Source: Prosthecobacter debontii (GTDB lineage Bacteria > Verrucomicrobiota > Verrucomicrobiia > Verrucomicrobiales > Verrucomicrobiaceae). Taken from it: DNA of 64,000 nucleotides. Of this stretch, positions 23,416 to 33,854 are shown in pieces (position 1 is the stretch's first letter; each line of letters opens with the position of its first letter). A model generated the notes under the pieces. The model had not been told where the DNA came from. It saw nothing but the letters and a program-made list of their open reading frames with translations, and did not search any database. The DNA is taken from the NCBI GenBank assembly GCA_945860295.1, contig CAMAQH010000007.1:1-64000 (forward strand), read 5' to 3'. Made by a program: the position numbers and the translations under genes.

Positions 23416-26400
23416 ATGCGCGCCCTTTGTACCACAATGATCAATCCCGGACTCCCAGCAAAACAAGGCCTCTATGATCCGCAGTTCGAGCACGACGCCT
23501 GTGGCGTCGGGTTCGTGTGTCATATGAAGGGAAAAAAATCTCACAAGATCGTCTCCGACGCCCTGACCATCTTGGTCAATCTTGACCATCGCGGTGCCTG
23601 CGGTTGTGAGACGAACACAGGAGACGGCGCGGGTATCTTGATGCAGATACCTCATGGCTTTTTGAAAAAAGTCGCGGCGGCACAAAAGATCGACCTGCCA
23701 GAAGCCGGCCAGTATGGCGTGGCGATGTGCTACTCCTCACCTGATGCCAAAGAACGCGCAGCGAGTGCGGCGGTCTTTGAAAAGATCGTGGCGGAAGCAG
23801 GCCAGACGGTTCTCGGCTGGCGTGATGTGCCAGTGGACAACTCGATGATCGGCAAGACGGCGAAGGCCAGCGAGCCGTTCATGCGCATGGCTTTCGTCGC
23901 TCGCGGTGCAAATGCCCAGGACGAGCAGACCTTTGAGCGAAAGCTGTATGTGATCCGCAAGCGCAGCTACTCGGCCATCCGCACAGCTGGCCTCGACAAT
24001 TTTTGGTATTGCCCCAGCATGAGCTGCCGCACGATGATTTATAAAGGCATGCTCATGCCGGTGCAGGTGGGTCAGTATTTCCTCGACCTCCAGGACCCGG
24101 ACATGGAGTCCGCGCTGGCGCTGGTGCATTCCCGGTTCTCGACGAATACCTTCCCGAGCTGGGAGCGTTCGCATCCCTATCGCTACATCGCTCATAATGG
24201 CGAAATCAACACGCTGCGTGGCAACATCAACTGGATGAACGCCCGCCAGCCGATGCTGGAGAGCGCGCTGTTCGGAGACGACATCAAGAAGATCCTGCCC
24301 ATCGTGAACACGAATGGTTCGGACTCGGCGATGTTTGATAACGTGTTTGAACTCCTGGTCATGGGTGGTCGCTCGCTTCCACACGCGATGATGATGATGA
24401 TCCCTGAGCCGTGGAGTGGCCATGAGTCGATGAGCGCTGAGAAAAAAGCGTTCTATGAATACCACTCCTGCCTCATGGAGCCATGGGACGGTCCTGCATC
24501 GGTCGCCTTCACGGATGGCACGATGATGGGGGCTACGCTGGACCGCAATGGCCTGCGCCCGTCGCGTTATTATGTGACGAAGGACGATCTCGTGATCATG
24601 GCCTCCGAAGCGGGCGTGCTGCCCATCGAACCAGAGCGCGTGGCCTACAAAGGTCGCTTGCAGCCAGGCCGCATGTTCATCGTGGACATGAAAGAAGGTC
24701 GCATCGTGCCGGATGAAGAGATCAAGGCCAAGATCGCCACTGAAAAGCCCTATAGCACCTGGCTCGCCGACAATCTCATCAAGCTCGCCGACATCGCCGA
24801 TGCTGGTGAAGTACCGCAGTCCGATCTCGAAACACTGGTGCATCGTCAGACAGCTTTTGGTTACACCTTTGAAGACCAACGGAAAATTTTGGTCCCAATG
24901 GCGAAGGATGGCGTGGAAGCCACCGGCTCCATGGGCACCGACATCCCGCTCGCGGTGCTCTCGAACAAGTCGAAGCTGCTCTACGATTACTTCAAGCAGC
25001 TCTTCGCTCAGGTCACCAACCCGCCGATCGACTGTATCCGCGAGGAGATCGTGACTTCTTCCGTCACTACCATTGGGCCTGAGCGCAACTTGCTCGATCC
25101 CGTGGCGGAGAGCTGCAACCTCATCGAACTGAAGTCGCCGATCCTCACCAACGAGGAGCTTGCGAAGCTCAAGCACGTCGCCCAGGGTGAATTCCGCTCA
25201 GTTACGATTCCGACGCTGTTTGATCCGGCAAAAGGTGCCAAAGGTCTCGAAGCTGCGATGGCGGAACTGTTCAACCAAGCCTCGTTGCAAATCGATGCTG
25301 GTATCAACATCATCATCCTCTGCGACCGCGGCATCGACAAGCACAACGCTGCGATCCCGCCGCTCATGGCCGTCTCCGGCCTGCATCATTATTTGATTCG
25401 AGAAGGCAAGCGCACCAAGGTTGGACTCGTTCTTGAATCCGGCGAGCCACGCGAAGTGCATCACTTCTGCACGCTCATTGGTTACGGATGCGCCGCGATC
25501 AATCCATATCTCGCCTTCGAGACGCTGGATGACATGATCAAGCAAGGCTTGCTCACGGGCGTCGATCACTACAACGCCTGCAAAAACTTCGTCAAAGCCG
25601 CCACCAAAGGCATCGTCAAGGTCGCCTCGAAGATCGGCATCTCCACGATCCACAGCTACCTAGGTGCGCAGATTTTTGAGTGCGTCGGTTTGCAGCAGAC
25701 CGTGGTGGATAAATACTTCACCGGCACCGCCTCCCGCATCGAAGGCAATGACATGGAAGCCATCGCCAGCGAAGTGCTCTCGCGTCATCACGCTGCCTAT
25801 CCAGATCGCCCAGTCTTGAATCGCGCGCTCGAAGTCGGTGGTGAGTATCAATGGCGTGCTGAAGGTGAAGCTCACCTTTTCAGCCCACAGGTCATTCACT
25901 CGCTGCAAAAAGCCGTGCGCACAGGCAGCTACGACACTTTCAAGACCTACTCCGGCCTCGTGAACGAGCAGACGAAGCAGCACTTCACGCTGCGCGGCCT
26001 GCTGGAGTTCAAATCACGCGAACCGATCTCGATTGATGAAGTCGAGCCTGTCGATGCCATCCTCAAACGCTTCAAATCAGGTGCCATGAGCTACGGCTCC
26101 ATCTCGAGTGAAGCGCACGAAGCGCTCGCCATCGCCATGAACCGCATCGGTGGTAAATCGAACACCGGCGAAGGCGGTGAAGACCCAGCGCGTTACACTT
26201 GGACTAACGAAAAGGGTGACTCCAAGAACAGCGCCATCAAGCAGGTCGCGTCTGGTCGTTTCGGCGTCACCAGCCTTTACCTGACTCAGGCGAAGGAGCT
26301 TCAAATTAAGATGGCCCAGGGCGCGAAGCCCGGAGAAGGGGGCCAGCTTCCTGGAGCCAAGGTTTATCCATGGATCGCCAAGGTGCGACACTCGACTCCG

Positions 26401-28023
26401 GGTGTGGGCCTCATCTCGCCACCTCCGCATCATGACATCTACTCCATCGAAGACTTGTCTGAGCTGATTCACGATTTGAAGAACTCCAACCGTGCCGCGC
26501 GCGTCAGCGTGAAGCTCGTTTCCGAAGTCGGCGTCGGCACCATCGCCGCAGGTGTGGCCAAAGCACATGCCGATGTCGTTCTCATCTCCGGCTTCGACGG
26601 CGGCACAGGCGCTTCGCCTCAGACCTCCATCAAGCACGCCGGCCTTCCATGGGAACTCGGACTCGCTGAAACGCATCAGACACTCGTCTTGAACAACCTC
26701 CGCTCACGCATCGCCGTGGAAACGGACGGCCAGCTCAAGACCGGACGCGATGTCGTTATCGCTGCACTACTGGGTGCAGAGGAATTCGGTTTCGCCACCG
26801 CTCCGCTCGTCACGCTCGGTTGCATCATGATGCGCGTTTGCCATCTGAATACCTGCCCGGTCGGCGTTGCTACACAAGATCCTCGTCTGCGCGCCAATTT
26901 CACTGGCGATCCCGAGCACGCCGTGAACTTCATGAAGTTCATTGCTCAAGAAGTGCGTGAACTTATGGCGCAGCTCGGCTTCCGGACCATCGTCGAGATG
27001 GTGGGCCGTACCGATGCGCTCGAACCGAAACACGCTGTCGAACATTGGAAAGCCAAGGGCATCGACCTCTCGAAGCTGCTCCACTCGCCCGCTGTCGGCC
27101 CTGAAGTCGGACGCTACTGCACTGACACGCAGGATCACGGCTTGGAGAAGTCGCTCGACATCACGCACCTGCTCGACATCTGCGAACCCGCCATCCAGCG
27201 CGGTGAAAAAGTCACCGCCACACTGCCGATCACGAACATCAATCGCGTCGTTGGCACCATCCTTGGCAACGAGATCACCAAGCGTCACTGGCAGGGCCTG
27301 CCAGACGACACCGTGCATCTCAAATTCCACGGCAGCGCGGGTCAGAGCATCGGTGCCTTCGTGCCGAAAGGTGTCACGCTCGAAGTCGAAGGCGATGCCA
27401 ACGACTACGTCGGTAAAGGCCTCAGCGGTGGTCGTATCATCATTTATCCCGATGCCAAGTCCACCTTCCTAGCCGAGGAAAACATCATCATTGGCAACGT
27501 CGCACTTTATGGTGCTACCAGCGGTGAAGTCTTCATCCGCGGCATGGCTGGCGAGCGTTTCGCCGTGCGTAACTCAGGCGTCGATACCGTCGTCGAAGGC
27601 GTCGGTGATCATGGTTGCGAATACATGACCGGTGGTCGTGTCGTCGTGCTCGGAGAGACTGGCCGCAACTTCGCCGCAGGCATGAGTGGTGGTGTCGCTT
27701 ATGTGCTCGATGAAGTCGGCGACTTCGCCATCCGCTGCAACGCGCAGATGGTCGGCCTTGAGAAGCTCGATTCCGAAGAGGCCGAGCAGCTACGTTTGCT
27801 CATCAAACGTCACGCCGACTTCACCAAGAGCCAGAAGGCCTACAAGGTGCTGGCGCTGTGGGATGACATGGTGCCAAAGTTTGTAAAGGTGATGCCAAAA
27901 GACTACAAGCGTGTGCTTCAGGCCATCCGCAAAGCCGAAAACGAAGGCCTGAGCGGCGATGAAGCCCTCAACGCTGCCTTTGAAGCCAATGCCAGAGACG
28001 TGGCCCGCGTAGGTGGCGGCTAG
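23416..28023 (+). CDS. gltB: Glutamate synthase large subunit
   Basis: A 1535-aa GOGAT alpha subunit that converts glutamine plus 2-oxoglutarate to two glutamates. Domains in order: type II amidotransferase with the propeptide and catalytic Cys29 ([10 protein letters not shown]), central domain, FMN/TIM-barrel synthase domain with the 3Fe-4S cysteines Cys1136, Cys1142 and Cys1147 ([12 protein letters not shown]), and a C-terminal GXGXG beta-helix (around [12 protein letters not shown]). All key residues are present and the length matches bacterial NADPH-GOGAT. The start could be ATG 23416 or 23437; both leave a short propeptide. gltD follows 73 bases downstream. Confidence 0.96.
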   Translation: MRALCTTMINPGLPAKQGLYDPQFEHDACGVGFVCHMKGKKSHKIVSDALTILVNLDHRGACGCETNTGDGAGILMQIPHGFLKKVAAAQKIDLPEAGQYGVAMCYSSPDAKERAASAAVFEKIVAEAGQTVLGWRDVPVDNSMIGKTAKASEPFMRMAFVARGANAQDEQTFERKLYVIRKRSYSAIRTAGLDNFWYCPSMSCRTMIYKGMLMPVQVGQYFLDLQDPDMESALALVHSRFSTNTFPSWERSHPYRYIAHNGEINTLRGNINWMNARQPMLESALFGDDIKKILPIVNTNGSDSAMFDNVFELLVMGGRSLPHAMMMMIPEPWSGHESMSAEKKAFYEYHSCLMEPWDGPASVAFTDGTMMGATLDRNGLRPSRYYVTKDDLVIMASEAGVLPIEPERVAYKGRLQPGRMFIVDMKEGRIVPDEEIKAKIATEKPYSTWLADNLIKLADIADAGEVPQSDLETLVHRQTAFGYTFEDQRKILVPMAKDGVEATGSMGTDIPLAVLSNKSKLLYDYFKQLFAQVTNPPIDCIREEIVTSSVTTIGPERNLLDPVAESCNLIELKSPILTNEELAKLKHVAQGEFRSVTIPTLFDPAKGAKGLEAAMAELFNQASLQIDAGINIIILCDRGIDKHNAAIPPLMAVSGLHHYLIREGKRTKVGLVLESGEPREVHHFCTLIGYGCAAINPYLAFETLDDMIKQGLLTGVDHYNACKNFVKAATKGIVKVASKIGISTIHSYLGAQIFECVGLQQTVVDKYFTGTASRIEGNDMEAIASEVLSRHHAAYPDRPVLNRALEVGGEYQWRAEGEAHLFSPQVIHSLQKAVRTGSYDTFKTYSGLVNEQTKQHFTLRGLLEFKSREPISIDEVEPVDAILKRFKSGAMSYGSISSEAHEALAIAMNRIGGKSNTGEGGEDPARYTWTNEKGDSKNSAIKQVASGRFGVTSLYLTQAKELQIKMAQGAKPGEGGQLPGAKVYPWIAKVRHSTPGVGLISPPPHHDIYSIEDLSELIHDLKNSNRAARVSVKLVSEVGVGTIAAGVAKAHADVVLISGFDGGTGASPQTSIKHAGLPWELGLAETHQTLVLNNLRSRIAVETDGQLKTGRDVVIAALLGAEEFGFATAPLVTLGCIMMRVCHLNTCPVGVATQDPRLRANFTGDPEHAVNFMKFIAQEVRELMAQLGFRTIVEMVGRTDALEPKHAVEHWKAKGIDLSKLLHSPAVGPEVGRYCTDTQDHGLEKSLDITHLLDICEPAIQRGEKVTATLPITNINRVVGTILGNEITKRHWQGLPDDTVHLKFHGSAGQSIGAFVPKGVTLEVEGDANDYVGKGLSGGRIIIYPDAKSTFLAEENIIIGNVALYGATSGEVFIRGMAGERFAVRNSGVDTVVEGVGDHGCEYMTGGRVVVLGETGRNFAAGMSGGVAYVLDEVGDFAIRCNAQMVGLEKLDSEEAEQLRLLIKRHADFTKSQKAYKVLALWDDMVPKFVKVMPKDYKRVLQAIRKAENEGLSGDEALNAAFEANARDVARVGGG

Positions 28024-28096
28024 GACATCTAGGTCGAGTAAGTCCTATGCGACTAATTCAGAAATTTCACTGACACCTTCACACAGCATCACCAAC

Positions 28097-29575
28097 ATGG
28101 GAAAACCAACCGGCTTCATCGATTACCAACGCGAACTTCCGACCGACCGCGATCCGATCTCGCGTCTCGGCGATTGGAAAGAAATCCACAACCACCTGCC
28201 TGAAGCCAAGCTCAAGGACCAGGGGGGGCGCTGCATGGACTGCGGCATTCCGTTCTGCCACACTGGCAAGCTCATCAGCGGCATGGCCAGTGGTTGCCCG
28301 ATCAACAACCTCATCCCTGAGTGGAATGATCTGATCTATCGCGGCCTGTGGAAGGAAGCGCTCGACCGCCTGCACAAGACCAACAATTTCCCCGAGTTCA
28401 CCGGTCGCGTCTGCCCCGCTCCATGCGAAGGCTCCTGCACAGTTGGCATCAGCGCACCGCCCGTCACGATCAAGAACATTGAAGTCTCGATTATCGACAA
28501 AGGCTTCGAAGAAGGCTGGGTCACGCCGCAGGCTCCCGCCAAGCGCACCGGCAAAAAAGTCGCCATCATCGGCTCCGGTCCTGCCGGACTCAGTGCCGCC
28601 GCTCAGCTTAACAAAGCCGGTCACACCGTCACTGTTTTCGAGCGTGCTGATCGTCCCGGTGGCCTGCTCATGTATGGCATCCCCAACATGAAGCTCGACA
28701 AGAACGATGTCGTCATGCGACGCATCAACCTGCTCGAAGACGAAGGCGTGAAGTTCGTCTGCAACACCACCGTCGGCAAAGATTTGCCCGCTGAAAAACT
28801 CGCCACCGACTTCGACGCCACCGTCATCTGCACTGGTGCCACGAAGCCCCGCGATCTTCCGATTCCTGGCCGAGAGCTGAAAGGCATCTATGTCGCCATG
28901 GATTACCTCACTGCGAATACTCGCGCCGTCCTCGATGCCAGCGCAGCACCCATCGACGCCAAAGGCAAAAACGTCGTCATCATTGGCGGTGGTGATACCG
29001 GCACCGACTGCGTGGGCACTTCCCTGCGGCACGGTTGCGTCACCGTCACCCAGCTCGAAATCATGGCCAAGCCGCCGCTCACGCGCGCCGCGAATAATCC
29101 ATGGCCTGAGTGGCCCAAGACCTACAAGATGGACTACGGCCAGGAAGAAGCCGCCGCCAAGTTCGGCGACGATCCCCGCGTTTATCTCACCACCGCCACG
29201 CACTTCGAAGGTGATGAAAACGGCAACGTCAAAGCCGTCCACGTCGTCAACGTCGAGTGGAAGAAGGACGACAAAGGTAACTTCGGTCCCCAGAAGATTC
29301 CCGGCACCGAAAAAGTCCTTCCCGCTCAGCTTGTCCTGCTCGCCATGGGCTTCCTCGGACCCGAGCAGCCGCTCCTTGATGGCCTCAACATCGAGCGCGA
29401 TCCCCGCACCAACATCAAAGCCGAACACGAGAAATACACCACCAGCCTCCCCGGCGTCTTCGCCGCCGGTGACTGCCGTCGTGGTCAATCCCTTGTCGTC
29501 TGGGCCTTCAATGAAGGCCGTGGTGCCGCCCGCGAGTGCGACCGCTTCTTGATGGGCGCAACGGATCTGCCTTAA
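28097..29575 (+). CDS. gltD: Glutamate synthase small subunit
   Basis: A 492-aa NADPH-dependent beta subunit. The N-terminal iron-sulfur region has the conserved cysteines ([33 protein letters not shown]). An FAD Rossmann motif ([16 protein letters not shown], about 157-172) and a second NADPH motif ([13 protein letters not shown], about 294-306) follow. Electrons from NADPH pass through FAD and the clusters to GltB. I chose ATG 28097, whose MGKPTGF start is the family's usual one, not the upstream frame from 28013. A strong terminator follows the stop, ending the gltBD transcript. Confidence 0.95.
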   Translation: MGKPTGFIDYQRELPTDRDPISRLGDWKEIHNHLPEAKLKDQGGRCMDCGIPFCHTGKLISGMASGCPINNLIPEWNDLIYRGLWKEALDRLHKTNNFPEFTGRVCPAPCEGSCTVGISAPPVTIKNIEVSIIDKGFEEGWVTPQAPAKRTGKKVAIIGSGPAGLSAAAQLNKAGHTVTVFERADRPGGLLMYGIPNMKLDKNDVVMRRINLLEDEGVKFVCNTTVGKDLPAEKLATDFDATVICTGATKPRDLPIPGRELKGIYVAMDYLTANTRAVLDASAAPIDAKGKNVVIIGGGDTGTDCVGTSLRHGCVTVTQLEIMAKPPLTRAANNPWPEWPKTYKMDYGQEEAAAKFGDDPRVYLTTATHFEGDENGNVKAVHVVNVEWKKDDKGNFGPQKIPGTEKVLPAQLVLLAMGFLGPEQPLLDGLNIERDPRTNIKAEHEKYTTSLPGVFAAGDCRRGQSLVVWAFNEGRGAARECDRFLMGATDLP

Positions 29576-29597
29576 TCAGGTTGGTCGTCGAATTTGG

Positions 29598-29629
29598 AAA
29601 GCGTCTCTGGCAACGGAGACGCTTTTTTT
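29598..29629 (+). terminator. Rho-independent terminator after gltD
   Basis: A perfect ten-base stem AAAGCGTCTC / GAGACGCTTT (29598-29607 with 29616-29625), an eight-base loop and a run of seven T. The A-run at its left means it may also stop transcripts from the convergent sialidase gene. Confidence 0.88.
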
Positions 29630-29635
29630 GTTAGC

Positions 29636-30811
29636 TCACTTCAGCTTCCACTTCGCCTGACGCAGGACGGCGAGCTTGGGCTCGGCCATGGATTCGTACC
29701 AGACGGTGAGGAAGGAGCCGTTTTCCAGTTCGACGGTGCTGGGGTAGCCTAGGTCGCCGCTTTTGCCATCGCCGGAGAGAATCATGGGCTCGCTCCAGGT
29801 CTGGCCGTGATCGGTGCTGAGGCGGGCTTGGTTGCCGAAGGGTGGGCGGCGGTGGCCGTAGGTCATGAGCAGGCGGCCATTGCGCAGACGCAGGAGATGC
29901 GAAGGTAGGCCGAAGGTGATGGGATGCGGCTCGCTCCAGGTCTTGCCGCCGTCTTTGGATTCGGTTTGCAACGTCCCGCCTTTGTCGGCTTCGTTGTGAT
30001 TGCGAATCTCGGCGATGATGGTGCCATCAGCGGCTTCGACGGCATGGAGTTCGTGGTAACTGTGTGCAGCATCATCCCCTTTGCGTGTTGGAATGTCGGC
30101 GAGCCACTGCCAGGAGAGACCGTCGTCTTTGGATTCGCAGACACCGATCTTCCTGTCGCCTGTCCACAACTGTTTGCCGACATAGAGGAGCCGACCATCC
30201 TTGAGTTGCGTGGGGCCGTGCGGGCTGTTCACGATGGTAGGGATTCGTGCCCCCCAGGTGAGGCCGCCGTCAGTGGAGCGGATGAGCCACTGACCGAGTT
30301 CGGCTTTGCGCTCAGTATCGTTGAGGCGCGAGTGGGTGGCGTGCCACTTCGCAAACTGCGCTGCTGGCATGGTTTTGCTGATCCAACCCTTGTTGGTGTG
30401 TTCGGCAAAGGTGCTGGCCTTTTTGAAATGATCTTCATAGGCGAGCGAGGTGAAGGTGGTGACGAGGAGCGTGCCCTTCGCCGTCTCAAGCACGCCAGAA
30501 TCACGATCATCAATGGCCCCATCGAGCAGCACACGTGGCCATGTCCAGGACTTGCCGTCATCACGAGAGGTCATGGCGTGGACCTGTCCGAAAGGACAGA
30601 CATGTGACTCGCGTCCGCCGGACCAGGAGACCCAGAGCTCGCCATTCGCGCGCCGTGCCACGGTGGGCCAGCCGTGGTAATACTCGGGCTGCTGGGAGAT
30701 GACATTGGTTTCGAGAACTTCAAAAGCAGGAGCCTCGGCGCTGAAGACGATCGAGGGCAGCAGGCTGATGGTAGCGAGGGCGGACAGCGACAGTATCTGG
30801 TGAGGTTTCAT
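29636..30811 (-). CDS. Exported sialidase/BNR-repeat protein
   Basis: A 391-aa protein with a signal peptide (about 1-24) and a six-bladed propeller. Five Asp-box sequences are visible: SRDDGKSWTW, STDGGLTWGA, SKDDGLSWQW, SKDGGKTWSE and STDHGQTWSE. It belongs to the exo-alpha-sialidase-like superfamily (GH33-like) abundant in Verrucomicrobiota; an arginine triad for sialic acid cannot be confirmed by eye, so a different sugar is possible. Start at 30811 gives a normal signal peptide; the longer frame to 30832 adds seven residues. Confidence 0.85.
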   Translation of the reverse strand: MKPHQILSLSALATISLLPSIVFSAEAPAFEVLETNVISQQPEYYHGWPTVARRANGELWVSWSGGRESHVCPFGQVHAMTSRDDGKSWTWPRVLLDGAIDDRDSGVLETAKGTLLVTTFTSLAYEDHFKKASTFAEHTNKGWISKTMPAAQFAKWHATHSRLNDTERKAELGQWLIRSTDGGLTWGARIPTIVNSPHGPTQLKDGRLLYVGKQLWTGDRKIGVCESKDDGLSWQWLADIPTRKGDDAAHSYHELHAVEAADGTIIAEIRNHNEADKGGTLQTESKDGGKTWSEPHPITFGLPSHLLRLRNGRLLMTYGHRRPPFGNQARLSTDHGQTWSEPMILSGDGKSGDLGYPSTVELENGSFLTVWYESMAEPKLAVLRQAKWKLK

Positions 30812-30947
30812 GCCAATGACTACGGAGTGCATGCGGACTATTTGCGTTGTATCGTCATGGGACCAGTAGCCTTATCCGCCATGCCAAAGCCTTCTTCATC
30901 ACATCCGTCACTTCAGCGGTGCAGAACCTGGCGAAGTGATGAGTGAT

Positions 30948-31394
30948 TCAATCAATCAGATCCAAATCATGCCGCAGACGGCACACGGATTCTTCGGCTT
31001 CACGCTCAGCCGTGGCAGCAATTTCAGCATCGCTTTTGAATCCCGCTAGTCGCGACATGCCGATGCGGTTTTGCGAGATCCAATGAACGATTTTGCGTGC
31101 CGCGACCTGCATCGTCGGTGAAGCCAAGCGCGCCGACCAGCCACGGTATTCGCGCAGAGCCCATAGGCAGAGAACCCATGCGCCGGCACCCTGCCAAACC
31201 TCCCCCGTGTCCGCCATCACCACGATCTCCTGATCCGCGTGCAGATGCCGGATCGCAGGCAAACGGCGCGCAGCTTCTGGCGAATCATAAGGCAGAAACT
31301 CCAGCCGCACATAAGCCGGCTGACCGCTGAGCCATTGCCGAACCCGCGAGCACAAGCCGCAGCGTGCATCATAGAAGAGAGTGAGTGTATGCAT
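30948..31394 (-). CDS. DCC-family thiol-disulfide oxidoreductase (DUF393)
   Basis: A 148-aa protein starting with the DxxCxxC motif of the family: FYDARCGLCSRV, giving Cys12 and Cys15. The thioredoxin-like start (LTLFYD, then FLPYDSPEA) and the central VWQGAGAW match DUF393 proteins, small cytoplasmic redox proteins of unclear substrate. It is transcribed alone; the next gene upstream on the same strand is 249 bases away across a repeat-containing gap. Confidence 0.85.
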   Translation of the reverse strand: MHTLTLFYDARCGLCSRVRQWLSGQPAYVRLEFLPYDSPEAARRLPAIRHLHADQEIVVMADTGEVWQGAGAWVLCLWALREYRGWSARLASPTMQVAARKIVHWISQNRIGMSRLAGFKSDAEIAATAEREAEESVCRLRHDLDLID

Positions 31395-31643
31395 GGTAAG
31401 TGTGGGCGCGCTCGTCAGAGCACGGGATTTTGAGGGTTAGGTTTTGTGAGGCGTGGGTGCGGGTTTCAGAGTGGGTTTCGTGGCGCGCGGAGCGTCCTGG
31501 AGTGCTCCAGCCCTCTGGAGTTTTTCCGGTGGAACGGCAAAATTCATCTTCTTTGAGAGACGACCTGACCGCGTTTGACCTTCGTAGTGGCAGGGGTTCA
31601 AGCGTGCCACTTGGTCCTCGTAAGCGCTGGAGGGCCACCGCAC
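31395..31643. repeat. Repeat-like intergenic element with hairpin; no credible gene
   Basis: The 249-base gap carries open frames on both strands, neither with a recognisable protein. It contains CTGGAG-TG-CTCCAG (31497-31510) and an overlapping hairpin CTCCAG-CCCT-CTGGAG (31505-31520) followed by five T. The downstream GCGGAGCG context before the hairpin is, from memory, shared by many intergenic repeats in this group. I treat the frames as by-products of the repeat. Confidence 0.5.
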
Positions 31644-32054
31644 TCAAGAAAGCTGCGCGACTTCGGCGTTGACTCGGAGCATCGGCGGCACAGGAGGCGG
31701 CATGGTGGCTAGGTTGGCGCGTTTGCGGAGTTTGGTGAAGAGCAGCAGATTGAAGAAATGCATGCCGCCCAGCATCAGCAGTACGACACCCATTTTACCG
31801 CTCAGAGTTTCAAACACACCTTGAGCGCCCGTCACGGTTTCAGTGGTCTTCAGGTAGAGCGAGACGAAGCCGATGTTGATCAGGTAGAAGCCGACGACGA
31901 GCAGATGATTCACGCTGTCGGCCAGTTCCTCATTGCCGTGAAAGCATTCGACCAGGAAGATGCGGCCGCTTTTGTGCAGGGTCTTAGCGACCCAGATGGT
32001 CATGGCCACTGCGAGTGCCAAGTAGAGTCCATAGGTGATGACTGTTTCATTCAT
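31644..32054 (-). CDS. Integral membrane protein regulated with the GbsR-type regulator
   Basis: A 136-aa protein with four probable membrane helices (ITYGLYLALAVAMTIWVA, HLLVVGFYLINIGFVSLYL, GVVLLMLGGMHFFNLLLF and a shorter one). Family not recognised. A good Shine-Dalgarno (AAAGGAA) lies six bases before the ATG. An inverted-repeat site at 32101-32118, 47 bases upstream, is nearly the same as one in front of the neighbouring GbsR/MarR gene, so this is the likely target gene of that regulator. Confidence 0.75.
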   Translation of the reverse strand: MNETVITYGLYLALAVAMTIWVAKTLHKSGRIFLVECFHGNEELADSVNHLLVVGFYLINIGFVSLYLKTTETVTGAQGVFETLSGKMGVVLLMLGGMHFFNLLLFTKLRKRANLATMPPPVPPMLRVNAEVAQLS

Positions 32055-32100
32055 AATGTGGGTTCCTTTCGTTGGCCTTATGTCGGTGTATGTTTCGTAG

Positions 32101-32118
32101 TTTCAGATAGTTCAGAAA
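32101..32118. promoter_or_regulatory. Candidate operator, copy 1
   Basis: TTTCAGA-TAGT-TCAGAAA: a near-perfect inverted repeat that shares 16 of 18 bases with the site at 32669-32686. It sits upstream of the membrane protein gene and downstream of the regulator's stop. Confidence 0.65.
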
Positions 32119-32138
32119 ATAAAGGGTAAAAAAGGGGG

Positions 32139-32663
32139 TTATCCTAGCAATTTGATGGCCCACTGGAGGGCAGAGGCGTGCTTCATCCCGGCGACTGTGT
32201 CAGAGACTTTCATGCCAAATTCGACGAACTCTTGTAGCTCCTTCATCTGGCGGTGGAAATCCCGTCCAGCTCCAGCGGTCTCGCCCCTGGTTTGTTCGGC
32301 GCAGCCTTTCAGCACATCCAAGGCAGGGTCCAGTTCGCGGCGCTTCCGCTCTTTGGCGATGATGATAAACATCTTCCAAACATCCTTTTCAGCCTCGAAA
32401 TACTCTCTTCGCTCGCCTTTTTTGACGACGAGTCGGATCAGGCCCCAGCCGCTCAGTTCTCGCAGATTGGTGTTCGCATTGCCACGGCTGATGTGGAGTC
32501 GTAGCATGATTTCATCCGTGTACATCGGCTCCGGGGCCGTCATTAGCAGCGCATGAATCTGCGCCATCGTGCGGTTGATTCCCCAGTTACTCCCCAGCGC
32601 CCCCCACTGAGCGACGAACTCCTCGCGCGAGGTTTCCCAGGTTTTAGCAGTTTCGGCAGTCAT
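32139..32663 (-). CDS. GbsR/MarR-family transcriptional regulator
   Basis: A 174-aa winged-helix regulator. The region MYTDEIMLRLHISRGNANTNLRELSGWGLI (about 47-76) is the helix-turn-helix with recognition helix SRGNANTNLRELS, typical of GbsR-like proteins, followed by the wing VVKKGERREYFEAE. The C-terminal helices should dimerise. Its own ATG lies six bases from a perfect inverted repeat (32669-32686), and a near copy precedes the next gene, so it probably represses itself and that membrane protein. The signal it senses is unknown (the GbsR prototype responds to choline). Confidence 0.87.
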   Translation of the reverse strand: MTAETAKTWETSREEFVAQWGALGSNWGINRTMAQIHALLMTAPEPMYTDEIMLRLHISRGNANTNLRELSGWGLIRLVVKKGERREYFEAEKDVWKMFIIIAKERKRRELDPALDVLKGCAEQTRGETAGAGRDFHRQMKELQEFVEFGMKVSDTVAGMKHASALQWAIKLLG

Positions 32664-32668
32664 CTTAT

Positions 32669-32686
32669 TTTCAGATAGTTCTGAAA
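32669..32686. promoter_or_regulatory. Candidate operator, copy 2 (autoregulatory)
   Basis: TTTCAGA-TAGT-TCTGAAA: a perfect 7-bp inverted repeat around TAGT, ending five bases before the GbsR/MarR start codon, where bound protein would block translation initiation or transcription start. Confidence 0.7.
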
Positions 32687-32718
32687 GTTTGATTTGGCAA
32701 GATCAGCTTTTAGCTTTT

Positions 32719-33444
32719 TTAGCTGGCCACGGAATAGGCGAGTAATTCCTCCACCAAGCGTGGCACTTCGATGCTGGCTGGGCCGTGGCGCCGCTCGGTG
32801 AAGTGGCTGCTGATGCTGGTGGGATCGAGGTTCACTTCGATGAGGCGCTGGCAGCCTTTTTCGGCAGCGAGTCGGGCAAAGCCTGCGGCGGGATAGACGA
32901 CGCCGGAGGTGCCGATGCATAGGAAGATGTCCACCGTCTCAAGGGCGCGCATGATCTCGGCGATGTAGTAGGGCATCTCGCCGAACCAGACGATGTCGGG
33001 TCGCAGCTTGCCTACTTGTTCGCACTCGGGACATGGGGTGGTGACTTCTAGATCGGCTTCCCAGCCCAAGACGGCTCGGCAGTCTGTGCAGCGCACTTTT
33101 TTGAGCTGCCCGTGCATGTGCAGGAGTCGCGCGGCTCCGGCTCGCTCATTGAGATCATCCACGTTTTGAGTGACGTGCAGGAATCCGCCTGGCCAGGCTT
33201 TTTCCAGCCGCACTAAAGCGCGGTGCGCGGCATTGGGTTCGACAGTTTTCAAACCAGCGCGGCGCAGATTGTAAAAATGCTGCACGAGTCCTGGGACGCG
33301 CATGAATGCCTCTGGTGTAGCAACGTCTTCAATCCGGTGGCCCTCCCACAAGCCATCGGCAGCCCTGAACGTAGCGACGCCAGACTCTGCGGAGAGTCCG
33401 GCACCGGATAGAATGACGAGTTGTGGATGAGTGAGACTGGCCAT
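32719..33444 (-). CDS. cobB: Sir2-family NAD-dependent protein deacylase (CobB class III)
   Basis: A 241-aa sirtuin that removes acyl groups from lysine using NAD. NAD motif GAGLSAESG (14-22), TQNVDDLNERAG (92-103), catalytic His111 in HMHG, and zinc cysteines Cys119, Cys122, Cys138 and Cys141. Tyr58 and Arg61 in FYNLRR match the YxxR pair that gives class III sirtuins desuccinylase and demalonylase activity, so acid acyl groups may be preferred. It follows a 93-aa gene on the same strand by 13 bases. Confidence 0.93.
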   Translation of the reverse strand: MASLTHPQLVILSGAGLSAESGVATFRAADGLWEGHRIEDVATPEAFMRVPGLVQHFYNLRRAGLKTVEPNAAHRALVRLEKAWPGGFLHVTQNVDDLNERAGAARLLHMHGQLKKVRCTDCRAVLGWEADLEVTTPCPECEQVGKLRPDIVWFGEMPYYIAEIMRALETVDIFLCIGTSGVVYPAAGFARLAAEKGCQRLIEVNLDPTSISSHFTERRHGPASIEVPRLVEELLAYSVAS

Positions 33445-33457
33445 GTGACGGGTTTAT

Positions 33458-33739
33458 TTACGGGTTTTCTGGGGCAGGAGTTGACGCAGGTGCCGGGGCC
33501 GCAGGAGTTGGTTCTGCTGGAGCACTCGGCACTCGGCCGGCTCCGAGCACCTTGGGATCAAGCTCAATCACTTGGCCTGAGCCTGTCTTCACGGTGATCT
33601 TGCCATCTTTGGCATTCTTGAGGTCGTTGAGATTGATCGTGTAGGTTTCAGTTTGGTCCTTCACTTTGAAGGTCAGCTCACGCTTCACTTGGTCATCATT
33701 GACGATTTTGAGATTTGGGTTGGCCTTAAATATCAGCAT
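33458..33739 (-). CDS. Hypothetical 93-aa protein with Pro/Ala-rich tail
   Basis: No family recognised. The first 65 residues are beta-like and charged (VNDDQVKRELTFKVKDQTET), and the last 25 are Pro/Ala-rich (SAPAEPTPAAPAPASTP). There is no signal peptide. It may be co-transcribed with cobB. Codon usage looks like its neighbours, so it is probably real but could be a short remnant. Confidence 0.5.
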   Translation of the reverse strand: MLIFKANPNLKIVNDDQVKRELTFKVKDQTETYTINLNDLKNAKDGKITVKTGSGQVIELDPKVLGAGRVPSAPAEPTPAAPAPASTPAPENP

Positions 33740-33854
33740 GGAGGCGGTGTGCTCATAGGCTATTTCTAAGGTTGAAATTGGTGATGCACAAACCCGCCCG
33801 CTGATGCCAGATCATATTTCGACAGGCGATGATTTATCGCCATCATCGGCACTC

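Noticed and set aside
23737-25176. 479-codon antisense frame opposite gltB
   Set aside because: His/Arg-rich mirror translation of gltB with no domain.
28079-29488. 469-codon antisense frame opposite gltD
   Set aside because: It mirrors the codon bias of gltD (a GC-rich shadow frame); gltD is the conserved protein.
31369-31672. Open frames of 90-92 codons on both strands
   Set aside because: No recognisable protein on either strand, presence of hairpins and repeat-like context; treated as non-coding.
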